A stretch of 44,330 nucleotides of DNA, from positions 2,731 through 47,060 of the forward strand of contig JADHZB010001686.1 in the NCBI GenBank assembly GCA_015657535.1. Reading direction: 5' to 3'. A model generated the notes under the pieces. It worked only from the letters and a program-made list of their open reading frames with translations. It was not told where the DNA came from and did no database searches. Position 1 is the stretch's first letter. Each line of letters starts with the position of its first letter. Shown one piece after another: positions 1 to 11,401 of this stretch. Both the position numbers and the translations under genes were made by a program. Source of the DNA: Nephromyces sp. MM_2019. Lineage: Eukaryota; Apicomplexa; Aconoidasida; Nephromycida.

Positions 1-554
1 AGCATTTTGTGCGTTACTATGTGTCTAAGCATGTGTGTTGGTATGTATCTAAGCAGTTTTTGTGTGTGAGCATGTGTCTAAGCATGTTTATTTGTGTTTA
101 AGTGTGTGTGTGAGCAAGTGTCTAAGTAGAAATTTATGTACTCATATATTGTATGTGTGTGTGTATGCTAATCATGCGAATACCCGTTGCGTGTTTGCTC
201 ATGTTTGTTTGAGCAGATCTGTGTGTGAACATATCTTCATGTATGTTTAACTCTCTTATTAGTATGTGGCAGTACGTTTATGTGCCGGTGCGTACAATTT
301 CAGGCTTGTGTGTGTTAACCCCCCGAGCTTCCGCTCACGCATACGCTTGTTTATGTGTGCGCTTTTGATACATATGCATTCCTATGAATCTTTTCTGACG
401 GCGAATAGGTTTTCCACACGCACAGAAGACTGTGTGTGTATTTATTCGAATGTATGTCGTATGAAAAAGATATGTCACACCCTTTCTAACGCTATAAGCA
501 GCTGTGTGTCTGTGTTGTGGATGCTTTCCTTTCACTCTGTCGTTGTACGTACAG
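1..554. other. TG-rich stretch, no gene seen
   Basis: Low-complexity TG-rich DNA with cysteine/valine-rich open frames on both strands. These are what (TG)n and (CA)n drift produces, so I do not call genes here. It is probably an intron of the gene whose first visible exon begins at 555. A 10-bp palindrome TGTACGTACA (545-554) ends exactly at that acceptor AG. Confidence 0.5.
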
Positions 555-3021
555 CCTGGGTTTGAGCATATGATGAACGTGCTTCCTGGTGGCACCCCTC
601 AATCAAAGGCCACCTCTTTCACTCCTTCTGGCCCTCAGTATTCTCCTCATCTGTTAGAAGCTGATGAGAATCCACATACAGAATCTGATTCATTAATTGA
701 GCAGAGACCAAGCCCTTTGAAGAAGAGCTTTCCAGATACGAGCCAAATACAAGGTATTACAGTGGATATGCTTGTTTGTGTGGAAGTTTGAGCGATTTTT
801 CTACGATGAATCGCGTGTGAAATCACTATTCTTTTGATGTGTGTATGGATGATGGTGTGTGGTGATGCCTGTGTGTGTGAGTGTGACTGAGTTTGTGGTG
901 GTGTGTGTGTGACCGTGCCTTTATGTGTTATCATGCCTATATGCGTGTGGCCATGCCTGTATGTGTGTGTGACAGTGCCTGTATATATGTGAAAACATCT
1001 GTGTGTGTCTGTATTGAAGATGTACGTACATACATACATACTACACATCTCTCTATTATTTTTTCTTCTTATGTTTGCTTCCCACACAGTGTATATACTG
1101 AGAAAAGAGCTTTTTCAGTGTATATACACTGAAAAAACCTTGTAACATAAGAATCTCAAACTTGCTTATGTGTTAATGACAACTTACCCATCTGAAACAA
1201 TGCTTACTTCCTCTTTCCCCCCTCAAAGCACATAGCACCTTCCCACCAACCACACACCTCCACATTTGCTGCTAATGTTGCTCAATATTCTTTTTCCTTC
1301 CAAAGACTCAACGTTTCTTCAGTAATTTCTTGTGTGTGCGAGCTTATGATGCTGATCCTAGAAGCTTAGCCTTTAGATTGTGTGTTGTTGAGATTTTTAG
1401 AGAAATGCCACTTCTTCAGGTAATTTTCTGGAAGGAGTTGACTCAGTAGCGAGCCGAAGCTATCATCGATCTTCTGCTTCTACGGCTGAAACACCCCCCA
1501 GCACTACGAAGTCTAGCCCTCCCAAATCGTCTTCAATGGCTGCTCTGTTTGTTCCCACACAGTTGAGGTAAGTGGTCTTCATTGTGTTTTCATTTTCGTT
1601 TGCTTTATGTGTGTGGGAGAATGATGCCGATGTATGTGAAATCATCAGTGTGTGTGCAAAAATTAGACATATCTCGATGGTGTCACCGGTGGGATTGTGT
1701 GCGAAGAAGATTTGTATCTCATCAACATTACTACCCTCTTAAAAAATCGTGTGTGTACACGAAGAAGATCCACAACCACATACACACACTTATGCCGTCA
1801 GTTTCCAACTAACTGCTTTCCAAGCCTCACAAGCTTGCATACTCCACACACGCGCATACTCTCTCTTCTCCTCTTTCAGGTTACCCCTCACAAGCTTCCA
1901 TACTCCACACACACACACACTCTCTCTCCTCTTTCAGGTTACCCCTCACAAGCTTCCATACTCCACACACACACACACTCTCTCTCCTCTTTCAGGGTAC
2001 CCCTCACAAGCTTCCATACTCCACACACACACACTCTCTCTCTCCTCTTTCAGGGTACCCCTCACAAGCTACCATACTCCACACACACACACACTCTCTC
2101 TCCTCTTTCAGGTTACCCCTCACAAGCTACCATACTCGACACACACACCCTCCCTTCTCTTTCAGGCTACAGCATAAGGATGATTCCAAGAGAAAGTTCA
2201 AGAGCCAGCAAGTCTCTTCGTTGAATCAAGTCACTGCCTTCTCCACTGGCCTGCATAGAGCTGTTGGGAAGATATCTAACCTTGACGATTTGAAGGGAAA
2301 GTCTGGTGTTATAGGCAGTCGCTCGGTGACGGAATCTCCAACCCCCCCGAGGGCTTCAGCCTCTATTTCTTCAAAGGGAGATGCAAAGAAAGCTTCAAAT
2401 AAGGCGTCTTCAACGAAAGATATAGATAAGGTTATATGATAGGATAGTGGAATGCTTTGTGTGTGGATGATATGTGTCTTTGATCAGTGTGTGTGGGGGT
2501 GTGTAGAGTGGGAGTAGATTGTGTGTGTGGGTGTGTGGAGTGGGAGTGCATTGTGGGTGTGTAGAGAGGGAGTGGATTATGTATGGGGGTGTGTAGAGCG
2601 GGAGTAGACTGTGTGTGTGGATGTGTGGAGTGGGAGTAGATTGTGTGTGTGTGGGTGTGTGAAGCGGGAGTAGATTGTGTATGGGGGTGTGTAGAGCGGA
2701 ATTAGGTTGTTCGTATGTGGAGTGGAAGTGGATTGTGTGCGTTGGTGTGTTGTTTTTTCGTGGGGTTATCTTGTGTGTGCTGATGTGTATGCGGAGTGGG
2801 AAGAGGTTGTGTGTATAGATTCACATGGGGTAAGTTTAGCTACACCAATGTCTGCTCCCACTCCACACCCCCCGCCCGCTATGATTTCACCCCCCTCTCG
2901 ACGTTTTCTCAGGCGTTCAACGAGTTTTTGAAAGAAGTGGAAAGGATATGAAGATTTGCATAAAGCTAAGCACGCAGAGGTGTACGTACAGCTGTTGGCC
3001 TCTCACTGGAAGAACTTCTAG
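555..3021 (+). CDS. Unrecognised Ser/Lys-rich protein, 3' part of gene (four exons)
   Basis: I do not recognise the family. Exons by phase: 555-753, 1420-1567, 2166-2430 and 2913-3021. Each junction keeps frame: G+GT gives Gly, AG+G gives Arg, and the last is phase 0. Acceptors are pyrimidine-rich (cttcttcag, ctctttcag, ttttctcag). The product is low-complexity, rich in Ser, Pro, Thr and Lys, with a short hydrophobic motif SSMAALFVPTQLR and a charged helical tail (FNEFLKEVE, then RYEDLHKAKHAEVY). No signal peptide or membrane span is visible. Two oddities: intron 2 is a minisatellite with repeated acceptors, and the last exon needs a one-base shift near 2943-2946 to join FNEFLKEVER to YEDLHKAKH. 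Without the shift the protein stops at 2951. An alternative acceptor near 2934 would avoid the shift. If the donor at 2431 (gttata, weak) is not used, the protein stops at 2439. The 5' end lies upstream of the window. Confidence 0.5.
1111..1136. promoter_or_regulatory. Perfect 26-bp palindrome containing GTGTATATACAC
   Basis: Half-site TTTTTCAGTGTAT is followed by its exact reverse complement. The core GTGTATATACAC is at 1118-1129. An imperfect copy (AGTGTATATACTG) lies just upstream at 1088-1100, and ATGTACGTACAT is at 1020-1031. It sits inside intron 1 of the 555-3021 gene. Function unknown: it could be a protein-binding site, an RNA hairpin or a mobile-element remnant. Confidence 0.6.
1822..2165 (+). 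repeat. 58-bp minisatellite, each unit ending in a 3' splice-site-like sequence
   Basis: About six units; the CAG of each acceptor-like end falls at 1877, 1935, 1993, 2051, 2109 and 2163, giving periods of 58, 58, 58, 58 and 54. Each unit has CCTCACAAGC, then CCATACTCCACACA(CA)n, then CTCTCTCCTCTTTCAG followed by G(T/G/C)TAC. The last CAG is the acceptor used in my model of exon 2166-2430. The duplicated unit therefore includes the branch/polypyrimidine region and the first bases of the exon. Confidence 0.85.
2488..2740 (+). repeat. Degenerate approximately 32-bp GT/GA-rich minisatellite
   Basis: About eight copies of a unit like GTGTGTGGGTGTGTGGAG followed by TGGGAGTAGATT, with substitutions. 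It lies between exons 2166-2430 and 2913-3021 and is probably intronic. Confidence 0.75.
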
Positions 3022-4060
3022 AGAGCTTGTGCCCCCATGAGTTCTAGTGCTAGTTTAGGTGGAATCGCGTAGGTTTAGCCCTGGCTTCTTCGCTTTACTC
3101 TATATGCGCTAGGCACCTTTTAGGAAGTATAAAATGTGTGTGCAGCAAAGCGCTAGCCTACTATAGTTACTCGTGTGTGCACAGCAAACTGCTGATTTCT
3201 ACTATTGTCGCGTGTGTGTGCTTTGTGGTGTGTGCAAAAAAACTCTGTAACAAACGCTTCTATCGCCCTTAACATTCACACCGAAACCTAGGCATTTTTC
3301 TATGCTTCTCTGGAGTTGTGTGTCCCTGAGCAAAAGCAGGGCATGCGGGAGATGTGCAGTCTTCATCCCTTCATTGAGGGGAGGAGCACACACATTAATA
3401 TCTCTGCTGGTAGCTTCAGTAAATTTCTATGCAATTATATGAAGGGGAAAAACTCATCCTTCGCCCTTACAAAAGGCACAGATTCTTGCCTAAATTCTTC
3501 TCCTTTAGGGGTTCTTATATAAGGGAGGAATGTTTGAAATGGTGGGAAGGCACGAATAGGAGCACACACACGCACACGCAAATATGGAGACACTAAAGCA
3601 TACGCACACACTGGAAAAGGCAAACACACAGGTACGGGCGCAGGCAAACGTAGACCCAGAGGTGCATACACGCACACCAACACACGCACACAGCAACGCA
3701 CACACACACCAACATACACACACACCAACACATGCACAATCACACACGCACACAACACACGCACACCTCTCTTCACCCAAGATATCTTCCACACTTTATT
3801 ACCAAATTCAAGTTGTTGCAGAATCATACATGCGCTATTTACCGAAAACAGCTCAAATCCTCATAAGCAGTAGAAAGGCATCCCTAAAAGAGCTCAAATC
3901 ACACACACAGACACACTTTCCTCTCCAAAGTATAAAACAGAAACACAATCTGCAAGAACATTGGAATCTCTAACCAAAGCAGTCTCCAAGGATTTTCACT
4001 AGGTAAACATGAAAACCCCGCATAGTAGGCTTCATGGTATCACATAAAAACCCACTGAAA
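3022..4060. other. Intergenic, convergent 3' ends, CA-rich
   Basis: This lies between the stop at 3021 (+ gene) and the calmodulin stop at 4061 (minus gene). 3560-3770 is CA-rich low complexity, with open frames on both strands made of Thr-His or Val-Cys repeats. No credible exon seen. It should contain both 3' UTRs. Confidence 0.5.
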
Positions 4061-6183
4061 TTACTTAGAAACCATCATCTTCACAAATTCTTCATAGTTG
4101 ATCTGGCCATCGCCATCAACATCCGCCTCATTAATCATTTCATTTACTTCTTCTTCCGACAACTTTTCTCCAAGATTCGTCATAACATGTCGAAGTTCCA
4201 CGGAGCTAATGTAGCCTACAGATTTTGTGGATATGAAGAGGGGAGTGTATATACAGTGCATATTTGAGGAGATGCGCGAAGGAAAAAGAAAAAAATGGTG
4301 AACACACCTAAAAATCCAAGGATTTGTGTAAAAATAAGTTATAAATAGGCATTTTCTATGTGGAGGGTAGTGGAAGAAGAGGAAGAAGAGGAAGAATTGA
4401 AAGAAGTATGGTGGAAAATAATTAATTAGATAGGAGGATTTGCTTAGTAGTGGCGGTGCTAATATAGTTTGTGCAAGAGGCACGAAAGGGGGGATGCCCA
4501 CGCGCTTATGTTCGTAATGGGAATATACGCGAATGCTCATAACCCGACATGCACACTGGCACCCCCACACACACACAAGTTACAACCACACGCACTCAAA
4601 AAAAAACACACACACATCTTTAACCCCACACACACTCTTAAACTCACACATTCTTAGCCCTACACACGTATAATCCCAACCCCATATATAAATACACTCT
4701 TAACTCCACACTCTGTTAGCCTCTGCGGTACACTCTCAACCCCGTACACACACGCTCTTACCCCTACACGTACATACACCCATCAAATCACACACCCACC
4801 GCCCATACAAACCCACCAACAGAAAATCATACACACACAGTAAATTCAAACTTTCATCAACTCACCATTTCCATCCCTATCGAATACCTTGAAAGCCTCC
4901 AACAGCTCTTCCTCAGTATCAGTATCCTTCATTTTCTTTGTCATTAAAGTAAGAAACTCGGGAAAGTCAATAGTACCTGAAGAAAGCGAAATAAACTTCC
5001 CATTAGAAGATGAAGAGAAAACTTGATTTTTTGCTGGAAACATCAGAAAATTTGGTAGAAAGTGTGTGCACACGCAAAGAAAAGGAAAAACTCAACGCAA
5101 CAGAAGATGAATACGAAGATGCAAAGTCTGCCAGCCCACTCTGCAGTTCAGAGCTTATAATCCTTAATAAATCGACCGCACATACATCGCACACATAGTA
5201 GTCACGCCGCACACATAGTAAACACATCGCACACACAGTAGACACATCGCACACATAGTAGACACATCGCACACATAGTAGACACATCGCACACATAGTA
5301 GACACATCGCACACATAGTAGACACATCGCACACATAGTAGACACATCGCACACATAGTAGACACATCGCACACATAGTAGACACATCGCACACATAGAC
5401 TCACACACATACACATCCATACACTCACACATATCGCACACATAGTAGACACATCACACACAAAACATACACAAACACACACACATCTCCTAAACAACGG
5501 AGAACACACCATTGCCATCCGCATCCACCTCATGAATCATATCCTGGAGCTCAGCTTCTGTAGGGTTTTGGCCGAGGGATCGCATCACAGTGCCAAGCTC
5601 TTTGCTTGTAATGCCTGAGTGTATTTACACACACGATCCACATTTTTCACTTAAAAGTGCGTTTTATCTTCATGCAAACAATGCTACTCATTACAATAAG
5701 ATGGTTATAATCACTAGAGTTATGTATATAAACAGAGTGAAGGGATATATATACATACAGAGTGAAAATGTGTACGTACACACACACGCTGTTCTAAGAG
5801 ATGTATACACACGTTGAGTAAAAAGTCTCATATACACACGTATCCAGAGTAAAAGGGATATCCATACGCACATTGAGTAAAGATAAAGACATCTCCATAA
5901 ACACTCGCATATTCTACCCATTACTCTGTACGCACACCTAATACAGTACCACTTCATCCAATAAACACACAGTATTCCAAAATTAGTACCGAAACACTTT
6001 TCTTGAAAAACTCCTCCTTACAGTATAAATTTCTCATCATCCTCGATGAAATGCACCCAATACACAGCGATTTCACCCCCCCCCCCTGCTCTACTCAATC
6101 TTACTTCCATCTTCATCCTTATCAAAGAGATTGAAAGCTTCCTTAAACTCTGCAACCTGCTCTTCAGTAAAATATCTCTCCAT
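4061..6183 (-). CDS. CAM: Calmodulin (149 residues, four exons)
   Basis: Ca2+ sensor that binds and regulates kinases, phosphatases and cytoskeletal targets in the cytosol. Exons in coding order: 6105-6183, 5510-5614, 4866-4976, 4061-4215. They sum to 450 nt, i.e. 149 residues plus stop, the normal calmodulin length. All introns are GT-AG and each exon join restores frame inside an EF-hand loop. The four loops read DKDEDGSITSKE, DADGNGTIDFPE, DRDGNGYISSVE and [12 protein letters not shown], with calcium-coordinating Asp/Asn/Glu positions intact. Loop 1 has Glu where many calmodulins have Gly (DKDGDG). The start MERYFTEEQ replaces the usual MA(D/E)QLTEEQ; ATG 6183 is chosen because it gives the canonical length. 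Intron 2 contains a 20-bp minisatellite and introns 1 and 3 contain GTGTA..TACA(C) palindromes. Identification is secure. Confidence 0.96.
4245..4256. promoter_or_regulatory. GTGTATATACAG, near-palindrome in calmodulin intron 3
   Basis: 11 of 12 positions match the core GTGTATATACAC. It lies about 29-40 nt upstream of the acceptor of the last calmodulin exon. Confidence 0.4.
5181..5400 (-). repeat. 20-bp minisatellite, 11 units, in calmodulin intron 2
   Basis: Exact 20-bp period on the plus strand with consensus GACACATCGCACACATAGTA. The first three units are diverged, the middle units are identical, and one detached partial copy lies near 5430-5457. It lies wholly inside intron 2 (4977-5509). 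It reads as [24 protein letters not shown] peptide in open frames, which is not coding. Confidence 0.95.
5770..5781. promoter_or_regulatory. Palindrome GTGTACGTACAC in calmodulin intron 1
   Basis: Perfect 12-bp palindrome in intron 1 (5615-6104). The related GTGTATTTACAC occurs at 5619-5630, a few bases from the exon 2 acceptor. Confidence 0.5.
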
Positions 6184-8280
6184 TTTTGCGCGTCAAAAGT
6201 GTGTGCAATTCTTCAATATAAAGCAGTTCGCCTTCCTCAATCCTTAAGTCACTGTAGACATGCTCACCAATACACGATTTCTGAGTATTCAAAGATAAGA
6301 AGAAAAAGCAACTATGCTAAAAGCCTATAAATGATGATTTTGAGGTTTTTTCACTTTTTTGGATGAAGAAGCAGGAGAAAACGCGAAAGCTACAAGTTTA
6401 GAGGAGAAAAAAACGGGAAAAATAGGGAATTTAGCGGTGAAACACGCAGGGGTATGAGAAGAAGAGATGTTATGCCTGGTGAAGAATGGAAAGAGAAGAG
6501 AAGTAAAGGAAACTGGAGCGAGAAATAGTGAAGGAAGCAGCAAAAAAAGCATGAAAAACAGAAAAAGGATCAGAAGAAGAAAACACAGAAAGAAACTGAA
6601 AAAAACCCAAAAAACTATAGAAAGAAATTGAAAAAGAAGTAGACAAAAGTTCAAGTGGGATATTCAGTAAAACAAGCACCACAACCAGGCATAATTTTCG
6701 AGCAAAATCTTCAAAGATATCACTAATAATGCAATAGCAGCTCAAAATTCCAACTAGTTATGCTCAAAACATGCACGTAACTCAAAAGCTTGTAAATTTT
6801 CTACAAAAATTTACCCCTAATAACAGCCATGCTACAAACAAGCACTATATTTTTCACACCACAACATAAAACCTCCTCTCTTATTCTATCCGGCTATTTA
6901 TTATCGTATAAAACGCCAAAAAATTCTATAATTTCTACCGTGAACAACCCCATGAGTTGAAAAAACGCAAGAAAAACATCAAGAAACTTCCAAACCAAAA
7001 AAAGGCAAAACATATCTAAAAAATGGAAAAAGGAGGAATTATCCATACAAAACACACAAAGTTAAGAAACAATGCGATATCAGCACTTTTTTACGCCAAG
7101 AAATTTACCATAATATGCATACACACACACACTCAAAAAATTTGAGCATCTTTAGGCACACACCCCTGAAAGAGTAGCTCTTCTCAAGGTCACAAATAAA
7201 AACACCTGGAAACCCCTTTCAAAAAATTCATGATAGTTACCCACGAAATGCTAGTATTTGAACAAAGCACCACGCACACATGCTATACATACACACACAC
7301 ATGCTGAACACACCCACACACATGCTAAACACACCCACTCTCCTGCACATACTACCCCATAAAAAAAACAAGCTCCATAAAACAATGAAATAAACAAAAA
7401 AAACCAAGACGGGTCATTTTCGTTGGAAAGACAGCAGATAATCCATGCCCTTCGGAGACAAACAAAGACGCGGAAGAAAGCGCGCCAAACGTGTACAAAT
7501 AGAAGGAACAAGGCAAAAAATACAAATATCACCTCAAAAAATAAAATCGGCAAACGATACGCTACAGCAATTTCCTCAAATTTTACACAAACTGCGGGTA
7601 ACATAGCAAAGAACGATAAATACACACAGGGCAAAAAGTATCCTAATAGCCAATACAGGCACAAATACACACACAGGGCAAAGGACGCAATACTGTCACC
7701 ACGAGATAAAACATCTCCGCATACAACATGAAATCAGCGGAAATTTACAGCTTTTAGACCCACCAAAAGCGAATGAAACACAAATTATACGCCATGACAT
7801 TTGAAAATTGCAGGTGAAATCATACGCCACACACTAAAACATGAGGTTTCACTGTTTAAATTATGCGCAAATTCTACGGGGTGAAAACCCTCCAAAATTG
7901 TATATCATAGAAAAGGAAAAATAACCGTAGTTTATACCACTCTAAAGGGTTTGAGGAACCACAAGGATTCACTTGTATGCATGCGCCGAGTGAAAAGCTA
8001 AAGTGAGTTTACGTACACCGACGAGAGTATGGCAACTGAGGAAATTCCGTTTTTTTTGTAAAAAGGTGCAGGAAGGAGTTGGCGTAACTACCCGGAATTG
8101 AAACATCTCACACTGCCTCTTTTACATATCAAAATTATATAAATTACTTTCGTATGAGCGTGGAAGTCGTTGGTGCACACGGAGTGGGCAGTATTACCAA
8201 ATATATATACGTTTGTCGAGGCAAACCGACTAGTGTGTAGCCCCGCGGCTTGTCGTTTTTTCGCTGTTTTAAACGCATAC
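6184..8280. other. Upstream region of calmodulin, AT-rich, no firm gene
   Basis: AT-rich DNA with A-rich runs and a few CA tracts (7110-7130, 7270-7340, 7620-7680). Open frames here are either hydrophobic Phe/Leu/Ser strings or a Lys/Arg/Thr-rich frame at 7423-7731 (+). Each is the reverse complement of the other type, so composition alone explains them. The calmodulin promoter should lie in the first few hundred bases; I see no recognised core element. Confidence 0.4.
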
Positions 8281-8349
8281 CGTGGAGGTGTGGCCTCGAA
8301 CGGCAGGAAGGCTGTAGGCGGTGACGCTTTGCGGAGCAAATTTCGCCAT
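8281..8349 (-). CDS. Candidate first exon of an unrecognised gene
   Basis: ATG 8349 opens a 23-codon frame beginning MAKFAPQSVTAY and ending HTST, directly followed by a good donor (ACG|GTATGC). The surrounding 8160-8380 is GC-richer than its flanks and open on both strands, with a plus-strand frame at 8170-8376 ending in basic residues. I could not find the next exon, so this is only a candidate. Confidence 0.22.
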
Positions 8350-9318
8350 AAAAAACCTGCCTTGCGTGTGCCGTAGCTAGGTCGAGTTAGACGGGCTTTG
8401 TTGTGTGTGGAGGAAGGAGGTATAATAAACTAATGGCAGCATTCCTAGTTGTTTAAGCATATGGACCTGCATGTTGCTCAAGTTTATCATCTACAGCTCT
8501 CTAAGCGGCTAGAATCGTGTGTTTTTTAGGTATAAAATCATCTGCAGCATTACCAGCTCTTCAAGAGCCTAAACTTGTGTGTCGTTTAGCTTAGCAAAAA
8601 AAGATAAATAATGGGAACCAGATGATGTAAATCATCTCACTGAAAGGAATAAAGCCGAATTTTCTAGTTATCTCTTAGAAGGCTGCTATGACAAAGTTCT
8701 GGAGTTGATGCTAGCAACATTTCATCTTCTTGTGTTCCCCTCTGGGGTTATTTTTATAGTACCTGCAACAAGATGAGCAGGTCAGATCATAAAAGTAATG
8801 ACTTGAGCTTCAACTGAAAACTCAGCTGACGCAGGAAAGCACCACGTTTTTTAGATTTTCACTCTCTGTTTTGGCGCAAGCTCAGAGTGTGATGATGCAG
8901 GATGTTTCTGGGGATTGAGTATTTATCTATACCCAAGTAATAACCTCATTATGGTGCTTTTTCTGCGTTTAATGCTCCCTTACGGGGCGAAATCCGGCTT
9001 CTTTTTAAGAATATACTTCTTGTCTTGAGTCCCCGAGGAAACAACGGTAGTAGCACGGCTAGCTGCAATCTTTTCTTATATTTCGTCTAGGCAGGTTTTT
9101 TCAAGGGTAATTTCAGTTCGCGTAATTATGAAAGGGCTAATTTACTGCGGAAAGATGTAGTTCTGAATGCTTGTTCCAAAAATGATCTATTCCATATGGG
9201 TATCTCATGCATGCAGAAAATAAATAAAAAAACGCAACTCGTTAGGATATTCTGACAAAAAAAGCTAGAACGCTGCCTTTAAACGTATTATGAGGGGCTT
9301 TCTGCTTCCTCCCTCTGC

Positions 9319-9627
9319 GTGGAATGGATTTTTTTTGCAAAAGGCGATGGCCTTGATTTTGCTCTCCAGATGCAATGGCCTCCCGATTACTTTCGGGAAG
9401 TTTTCAAAAACCAACGTATTTATATTTATACACAATTCGGTGCATGTAACTTTATTAGCTCCAAAAGGTCTGGACTGCATAATTTTTTAGAAAAAAGGCA
9501 TCTCCACACGGGATTGCTCAACCCTATTTATTTGTTGTTTGAAAAACTCTCCTGCTTTAGGGTGTTTTCAGAATCTTTATTCTCACATATTTTTCATCAA
9601 AATGGTAAAAAAAATTCGTCCCCGTGA
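9319..9627 (+). CDS. Hypothetical small protein (candidate)
   Basis: A 102-codon frame starting MEWIFFAKGDGLDF, with mixed composition (QWPPDYFREVFKNQRIYIY) more protein-like than the surrounding shadows. No domain recognised. A second frame at 9602-9736 (MVKKIRPRDEFDPKTLQIF) overlaps its end and could be an alternative or a following exon. No promoter or splice evidence settles it. Confidence 0.25.
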   Translation: MEWIFFAKGDGLDFALQMQWPPDYFREVFKNQRIYIYTQFGACNFISSKRSGLHNFLEKRHLHTGLLNPIYLLFEKLSCFRVFSESLFSHIFHQNGKKNSSP

Positions 9628-9836
9628 TGAATTTGACCCGAAAACGTTGCAAATATTCAAAGTACTAAAGGGGCTGAAAACGCAGTATCTACGCACCCAT
9701 TTCCAGCATCAGATCTGGGGGGATAGGATAAAATAGACGATTTACTAGTTTACTCGAAAGTGAATTTAAAATAGATCATTTTGAACTTTTTCCTCAAGAA
9801 GTAGCTATTGAGGCTTTGCAAGATGCACAAAAAGGT

Positions 9837-10130
9837 TCATGAATTCTGCAAGTGCGGTTCCATGGACTTATAAAAGAAGAAAACGTAAAAAAAGGTTTTT
9901 TCCTGCACATACACCCAAAGCAAATTCTTAAACAAATCCATGTGAGGCTTTACGTGCGCGGCATAATTCATCATAAGAAATCCTAAAAACTGGAGAAACC
10001 AAGGATAAGCTCTTTTAAACTTACAAAGCTTCCAGAAAATTGTGTGCCCCACGAAGAACAAAATGCCTTTTACTGACGCCTGAAATATACATATATATAG
10101 AGCTTCTGTGAAGCAGTTGTGTCGATGCAA
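9837..10130 (-). CDS. Hypothetical hydrophobic protein (candidate)
   Basis: A 97-codon minus-strand frame rich in aromatic and hydrophobic residues (KGILFFVGHTIFWKLCKF; WFLQFLGFLMMNYAAHV). A good acceptor (tatatttcag) precedes the codons ASVKG, so the real exon may start there and not at the ATG. It could be a short membrane protein. No family recognised and no partner exon identified. Confidence 0.25.
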   Translation of the reverse strand: MHRHNCFTEALYICIFQASVKGILFFVGHTIFWKLCKFKRAYPWFLQFLGFLMMNYAAHVKPHMDLFKNLLWVYVQEKTFFYVFFFYKSMEPHLQNS

Positions 10131-11401
10131 TATTAACCCTATATTAAAAAAAAATAGACGCAGTTTGCTTCCACTTGCTGTAAGCTACCACCATCTGCAG
10201 AGTAAACAGCAACAAAAAAATATACCGCTTGTGCAGCGTAAAGCTTTCAGGTATCAAAGTGAAGTACGAAGTCACAAGCAAATAAAGATTAAGCATTACA
10301 AAAGATGCTAATGCCACTCGAAGCTGCTTTCAATTGATTTGGGGGCGAGAATAAAGCTGCTACCGGTACTGCCTGCTTTACTACTGCCTTATTACGTAAC
10401 TCATAATAAGCACCAGTCATCAAGATGAATTGCGTAGGGAAACAAGCTTGTTGATTTGCCTAAAGCTAAAGAGAATGGGAAAATACTAAGTTTCTAATGG
10501 GGACTCAAAGTGAGACTAAATCAAGTTGCTCTTGCTGCTTTTTTTGTGCCTTTTGAGCCGAAACTAGCCGACTTGCAGCAAGTATACACCTCGGATAAAA
10601 ATAGTAGGCCGTTAGAAACATAATGGTTTTGCCCAGTTTAGATAGGTTGTTACTTTTAACTACGTAGCTATAATCCCCGAAAAATGTTGCATGGTTCAGC
10701 TCCGAGATGAGGGACTCCTCGTGACGTCATCGTAGCTGTGAGATATATGGTAATGAGTAAATATCTATATGTGCGTGTTGCTGTCCGAGTGGACTAAATA
10801 AGTTGCTAATTTTGTGATTTTTCAGCAAAAAATGGTATAGCAGCTAACACCTGCGCTCTCGTGAGGGAAACTAAACTTTTTTTTAAGTACATCACCTGGA
10901 TTTTACTTGCTTGCATAATTGCAGCGCCCAAAAAAAGTTTTTCTATTATGTAGCCCTTGTTTTATTTGCTGGGAAGTATAAATCCTAAACAGCATTTTCC
11001 GGAAAAAACCCTCACGTCTGGTTTCATAACAAGGTATACTAGCGAGCTCATCGTTCTGTGTACGCTCAGGTATTTACTTTTTAGAGTAGTTGTTTGCCGT
11101 GTAAAGAGCTTATCAGTTTGAATGGGTAAAATCTTGGGAAAGTGCATTTAAATAGTGTGTATTTTGGGAATATGTTAGACAGCAGAAAAACGGTAATCTA
11201 ATGAGAGATAAAACTACTTTCTTCTATTATAAGCCTTGTTGTGCTCCGTACGCGATTTGTAGACAAAATTTGTTCCAAGATGTGTTACGAGTAAGCAATT
11301 AGTTATCAAAATGAAGGATAAATTACTGGAGATGTTATGCGTCCACTGGTTTCACTTGTATTTTCACTATTGAGTGGCTGCTATAAACTTCTAGGCTGCA
11401 G
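10131..11401. other. Intergenic, upstream of the wall-protein gene
   Basis: Unique AT-rich sequence without TG/CA tracts. No convincing exon on either strand. It must hold the promoter of the gene starting at 11402; I see no motif I can name. Confidence 0.4.

Noticed and set aside
1306..1419. Open 38-codon stretch (RFFSNFLCVRAYDADPRSLA) as an extra exon of the first gene
   Set aside because: It needs phase 0 at both ends, but the flanking exons 555-753 and 1420-1567 join directly in phase 1. Including it creates a stop. It stays possible only as an alternative exon.
1420..1446. A 27-nt GT..AG intron
   Set aside because: Removing it gives an immediate TAG; reading 1420 onward as exon fits the phase and the protein.
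5181..5400. Regular 20-bp direct repeats resembling a CRISPR array
   Set aside because: Units are directly tandem with no unique spacers, and they lie in a eukaryotic calmodulin intron; this is a minisatellite.
6325..6745. Phe/Leu-rich minus-strand frames as a membrane protein
   Set aside because: The plus strand is A-rich, so its complement reads as Phe/Leu/Ser strings; no acceptor, donor or motif supports coding.
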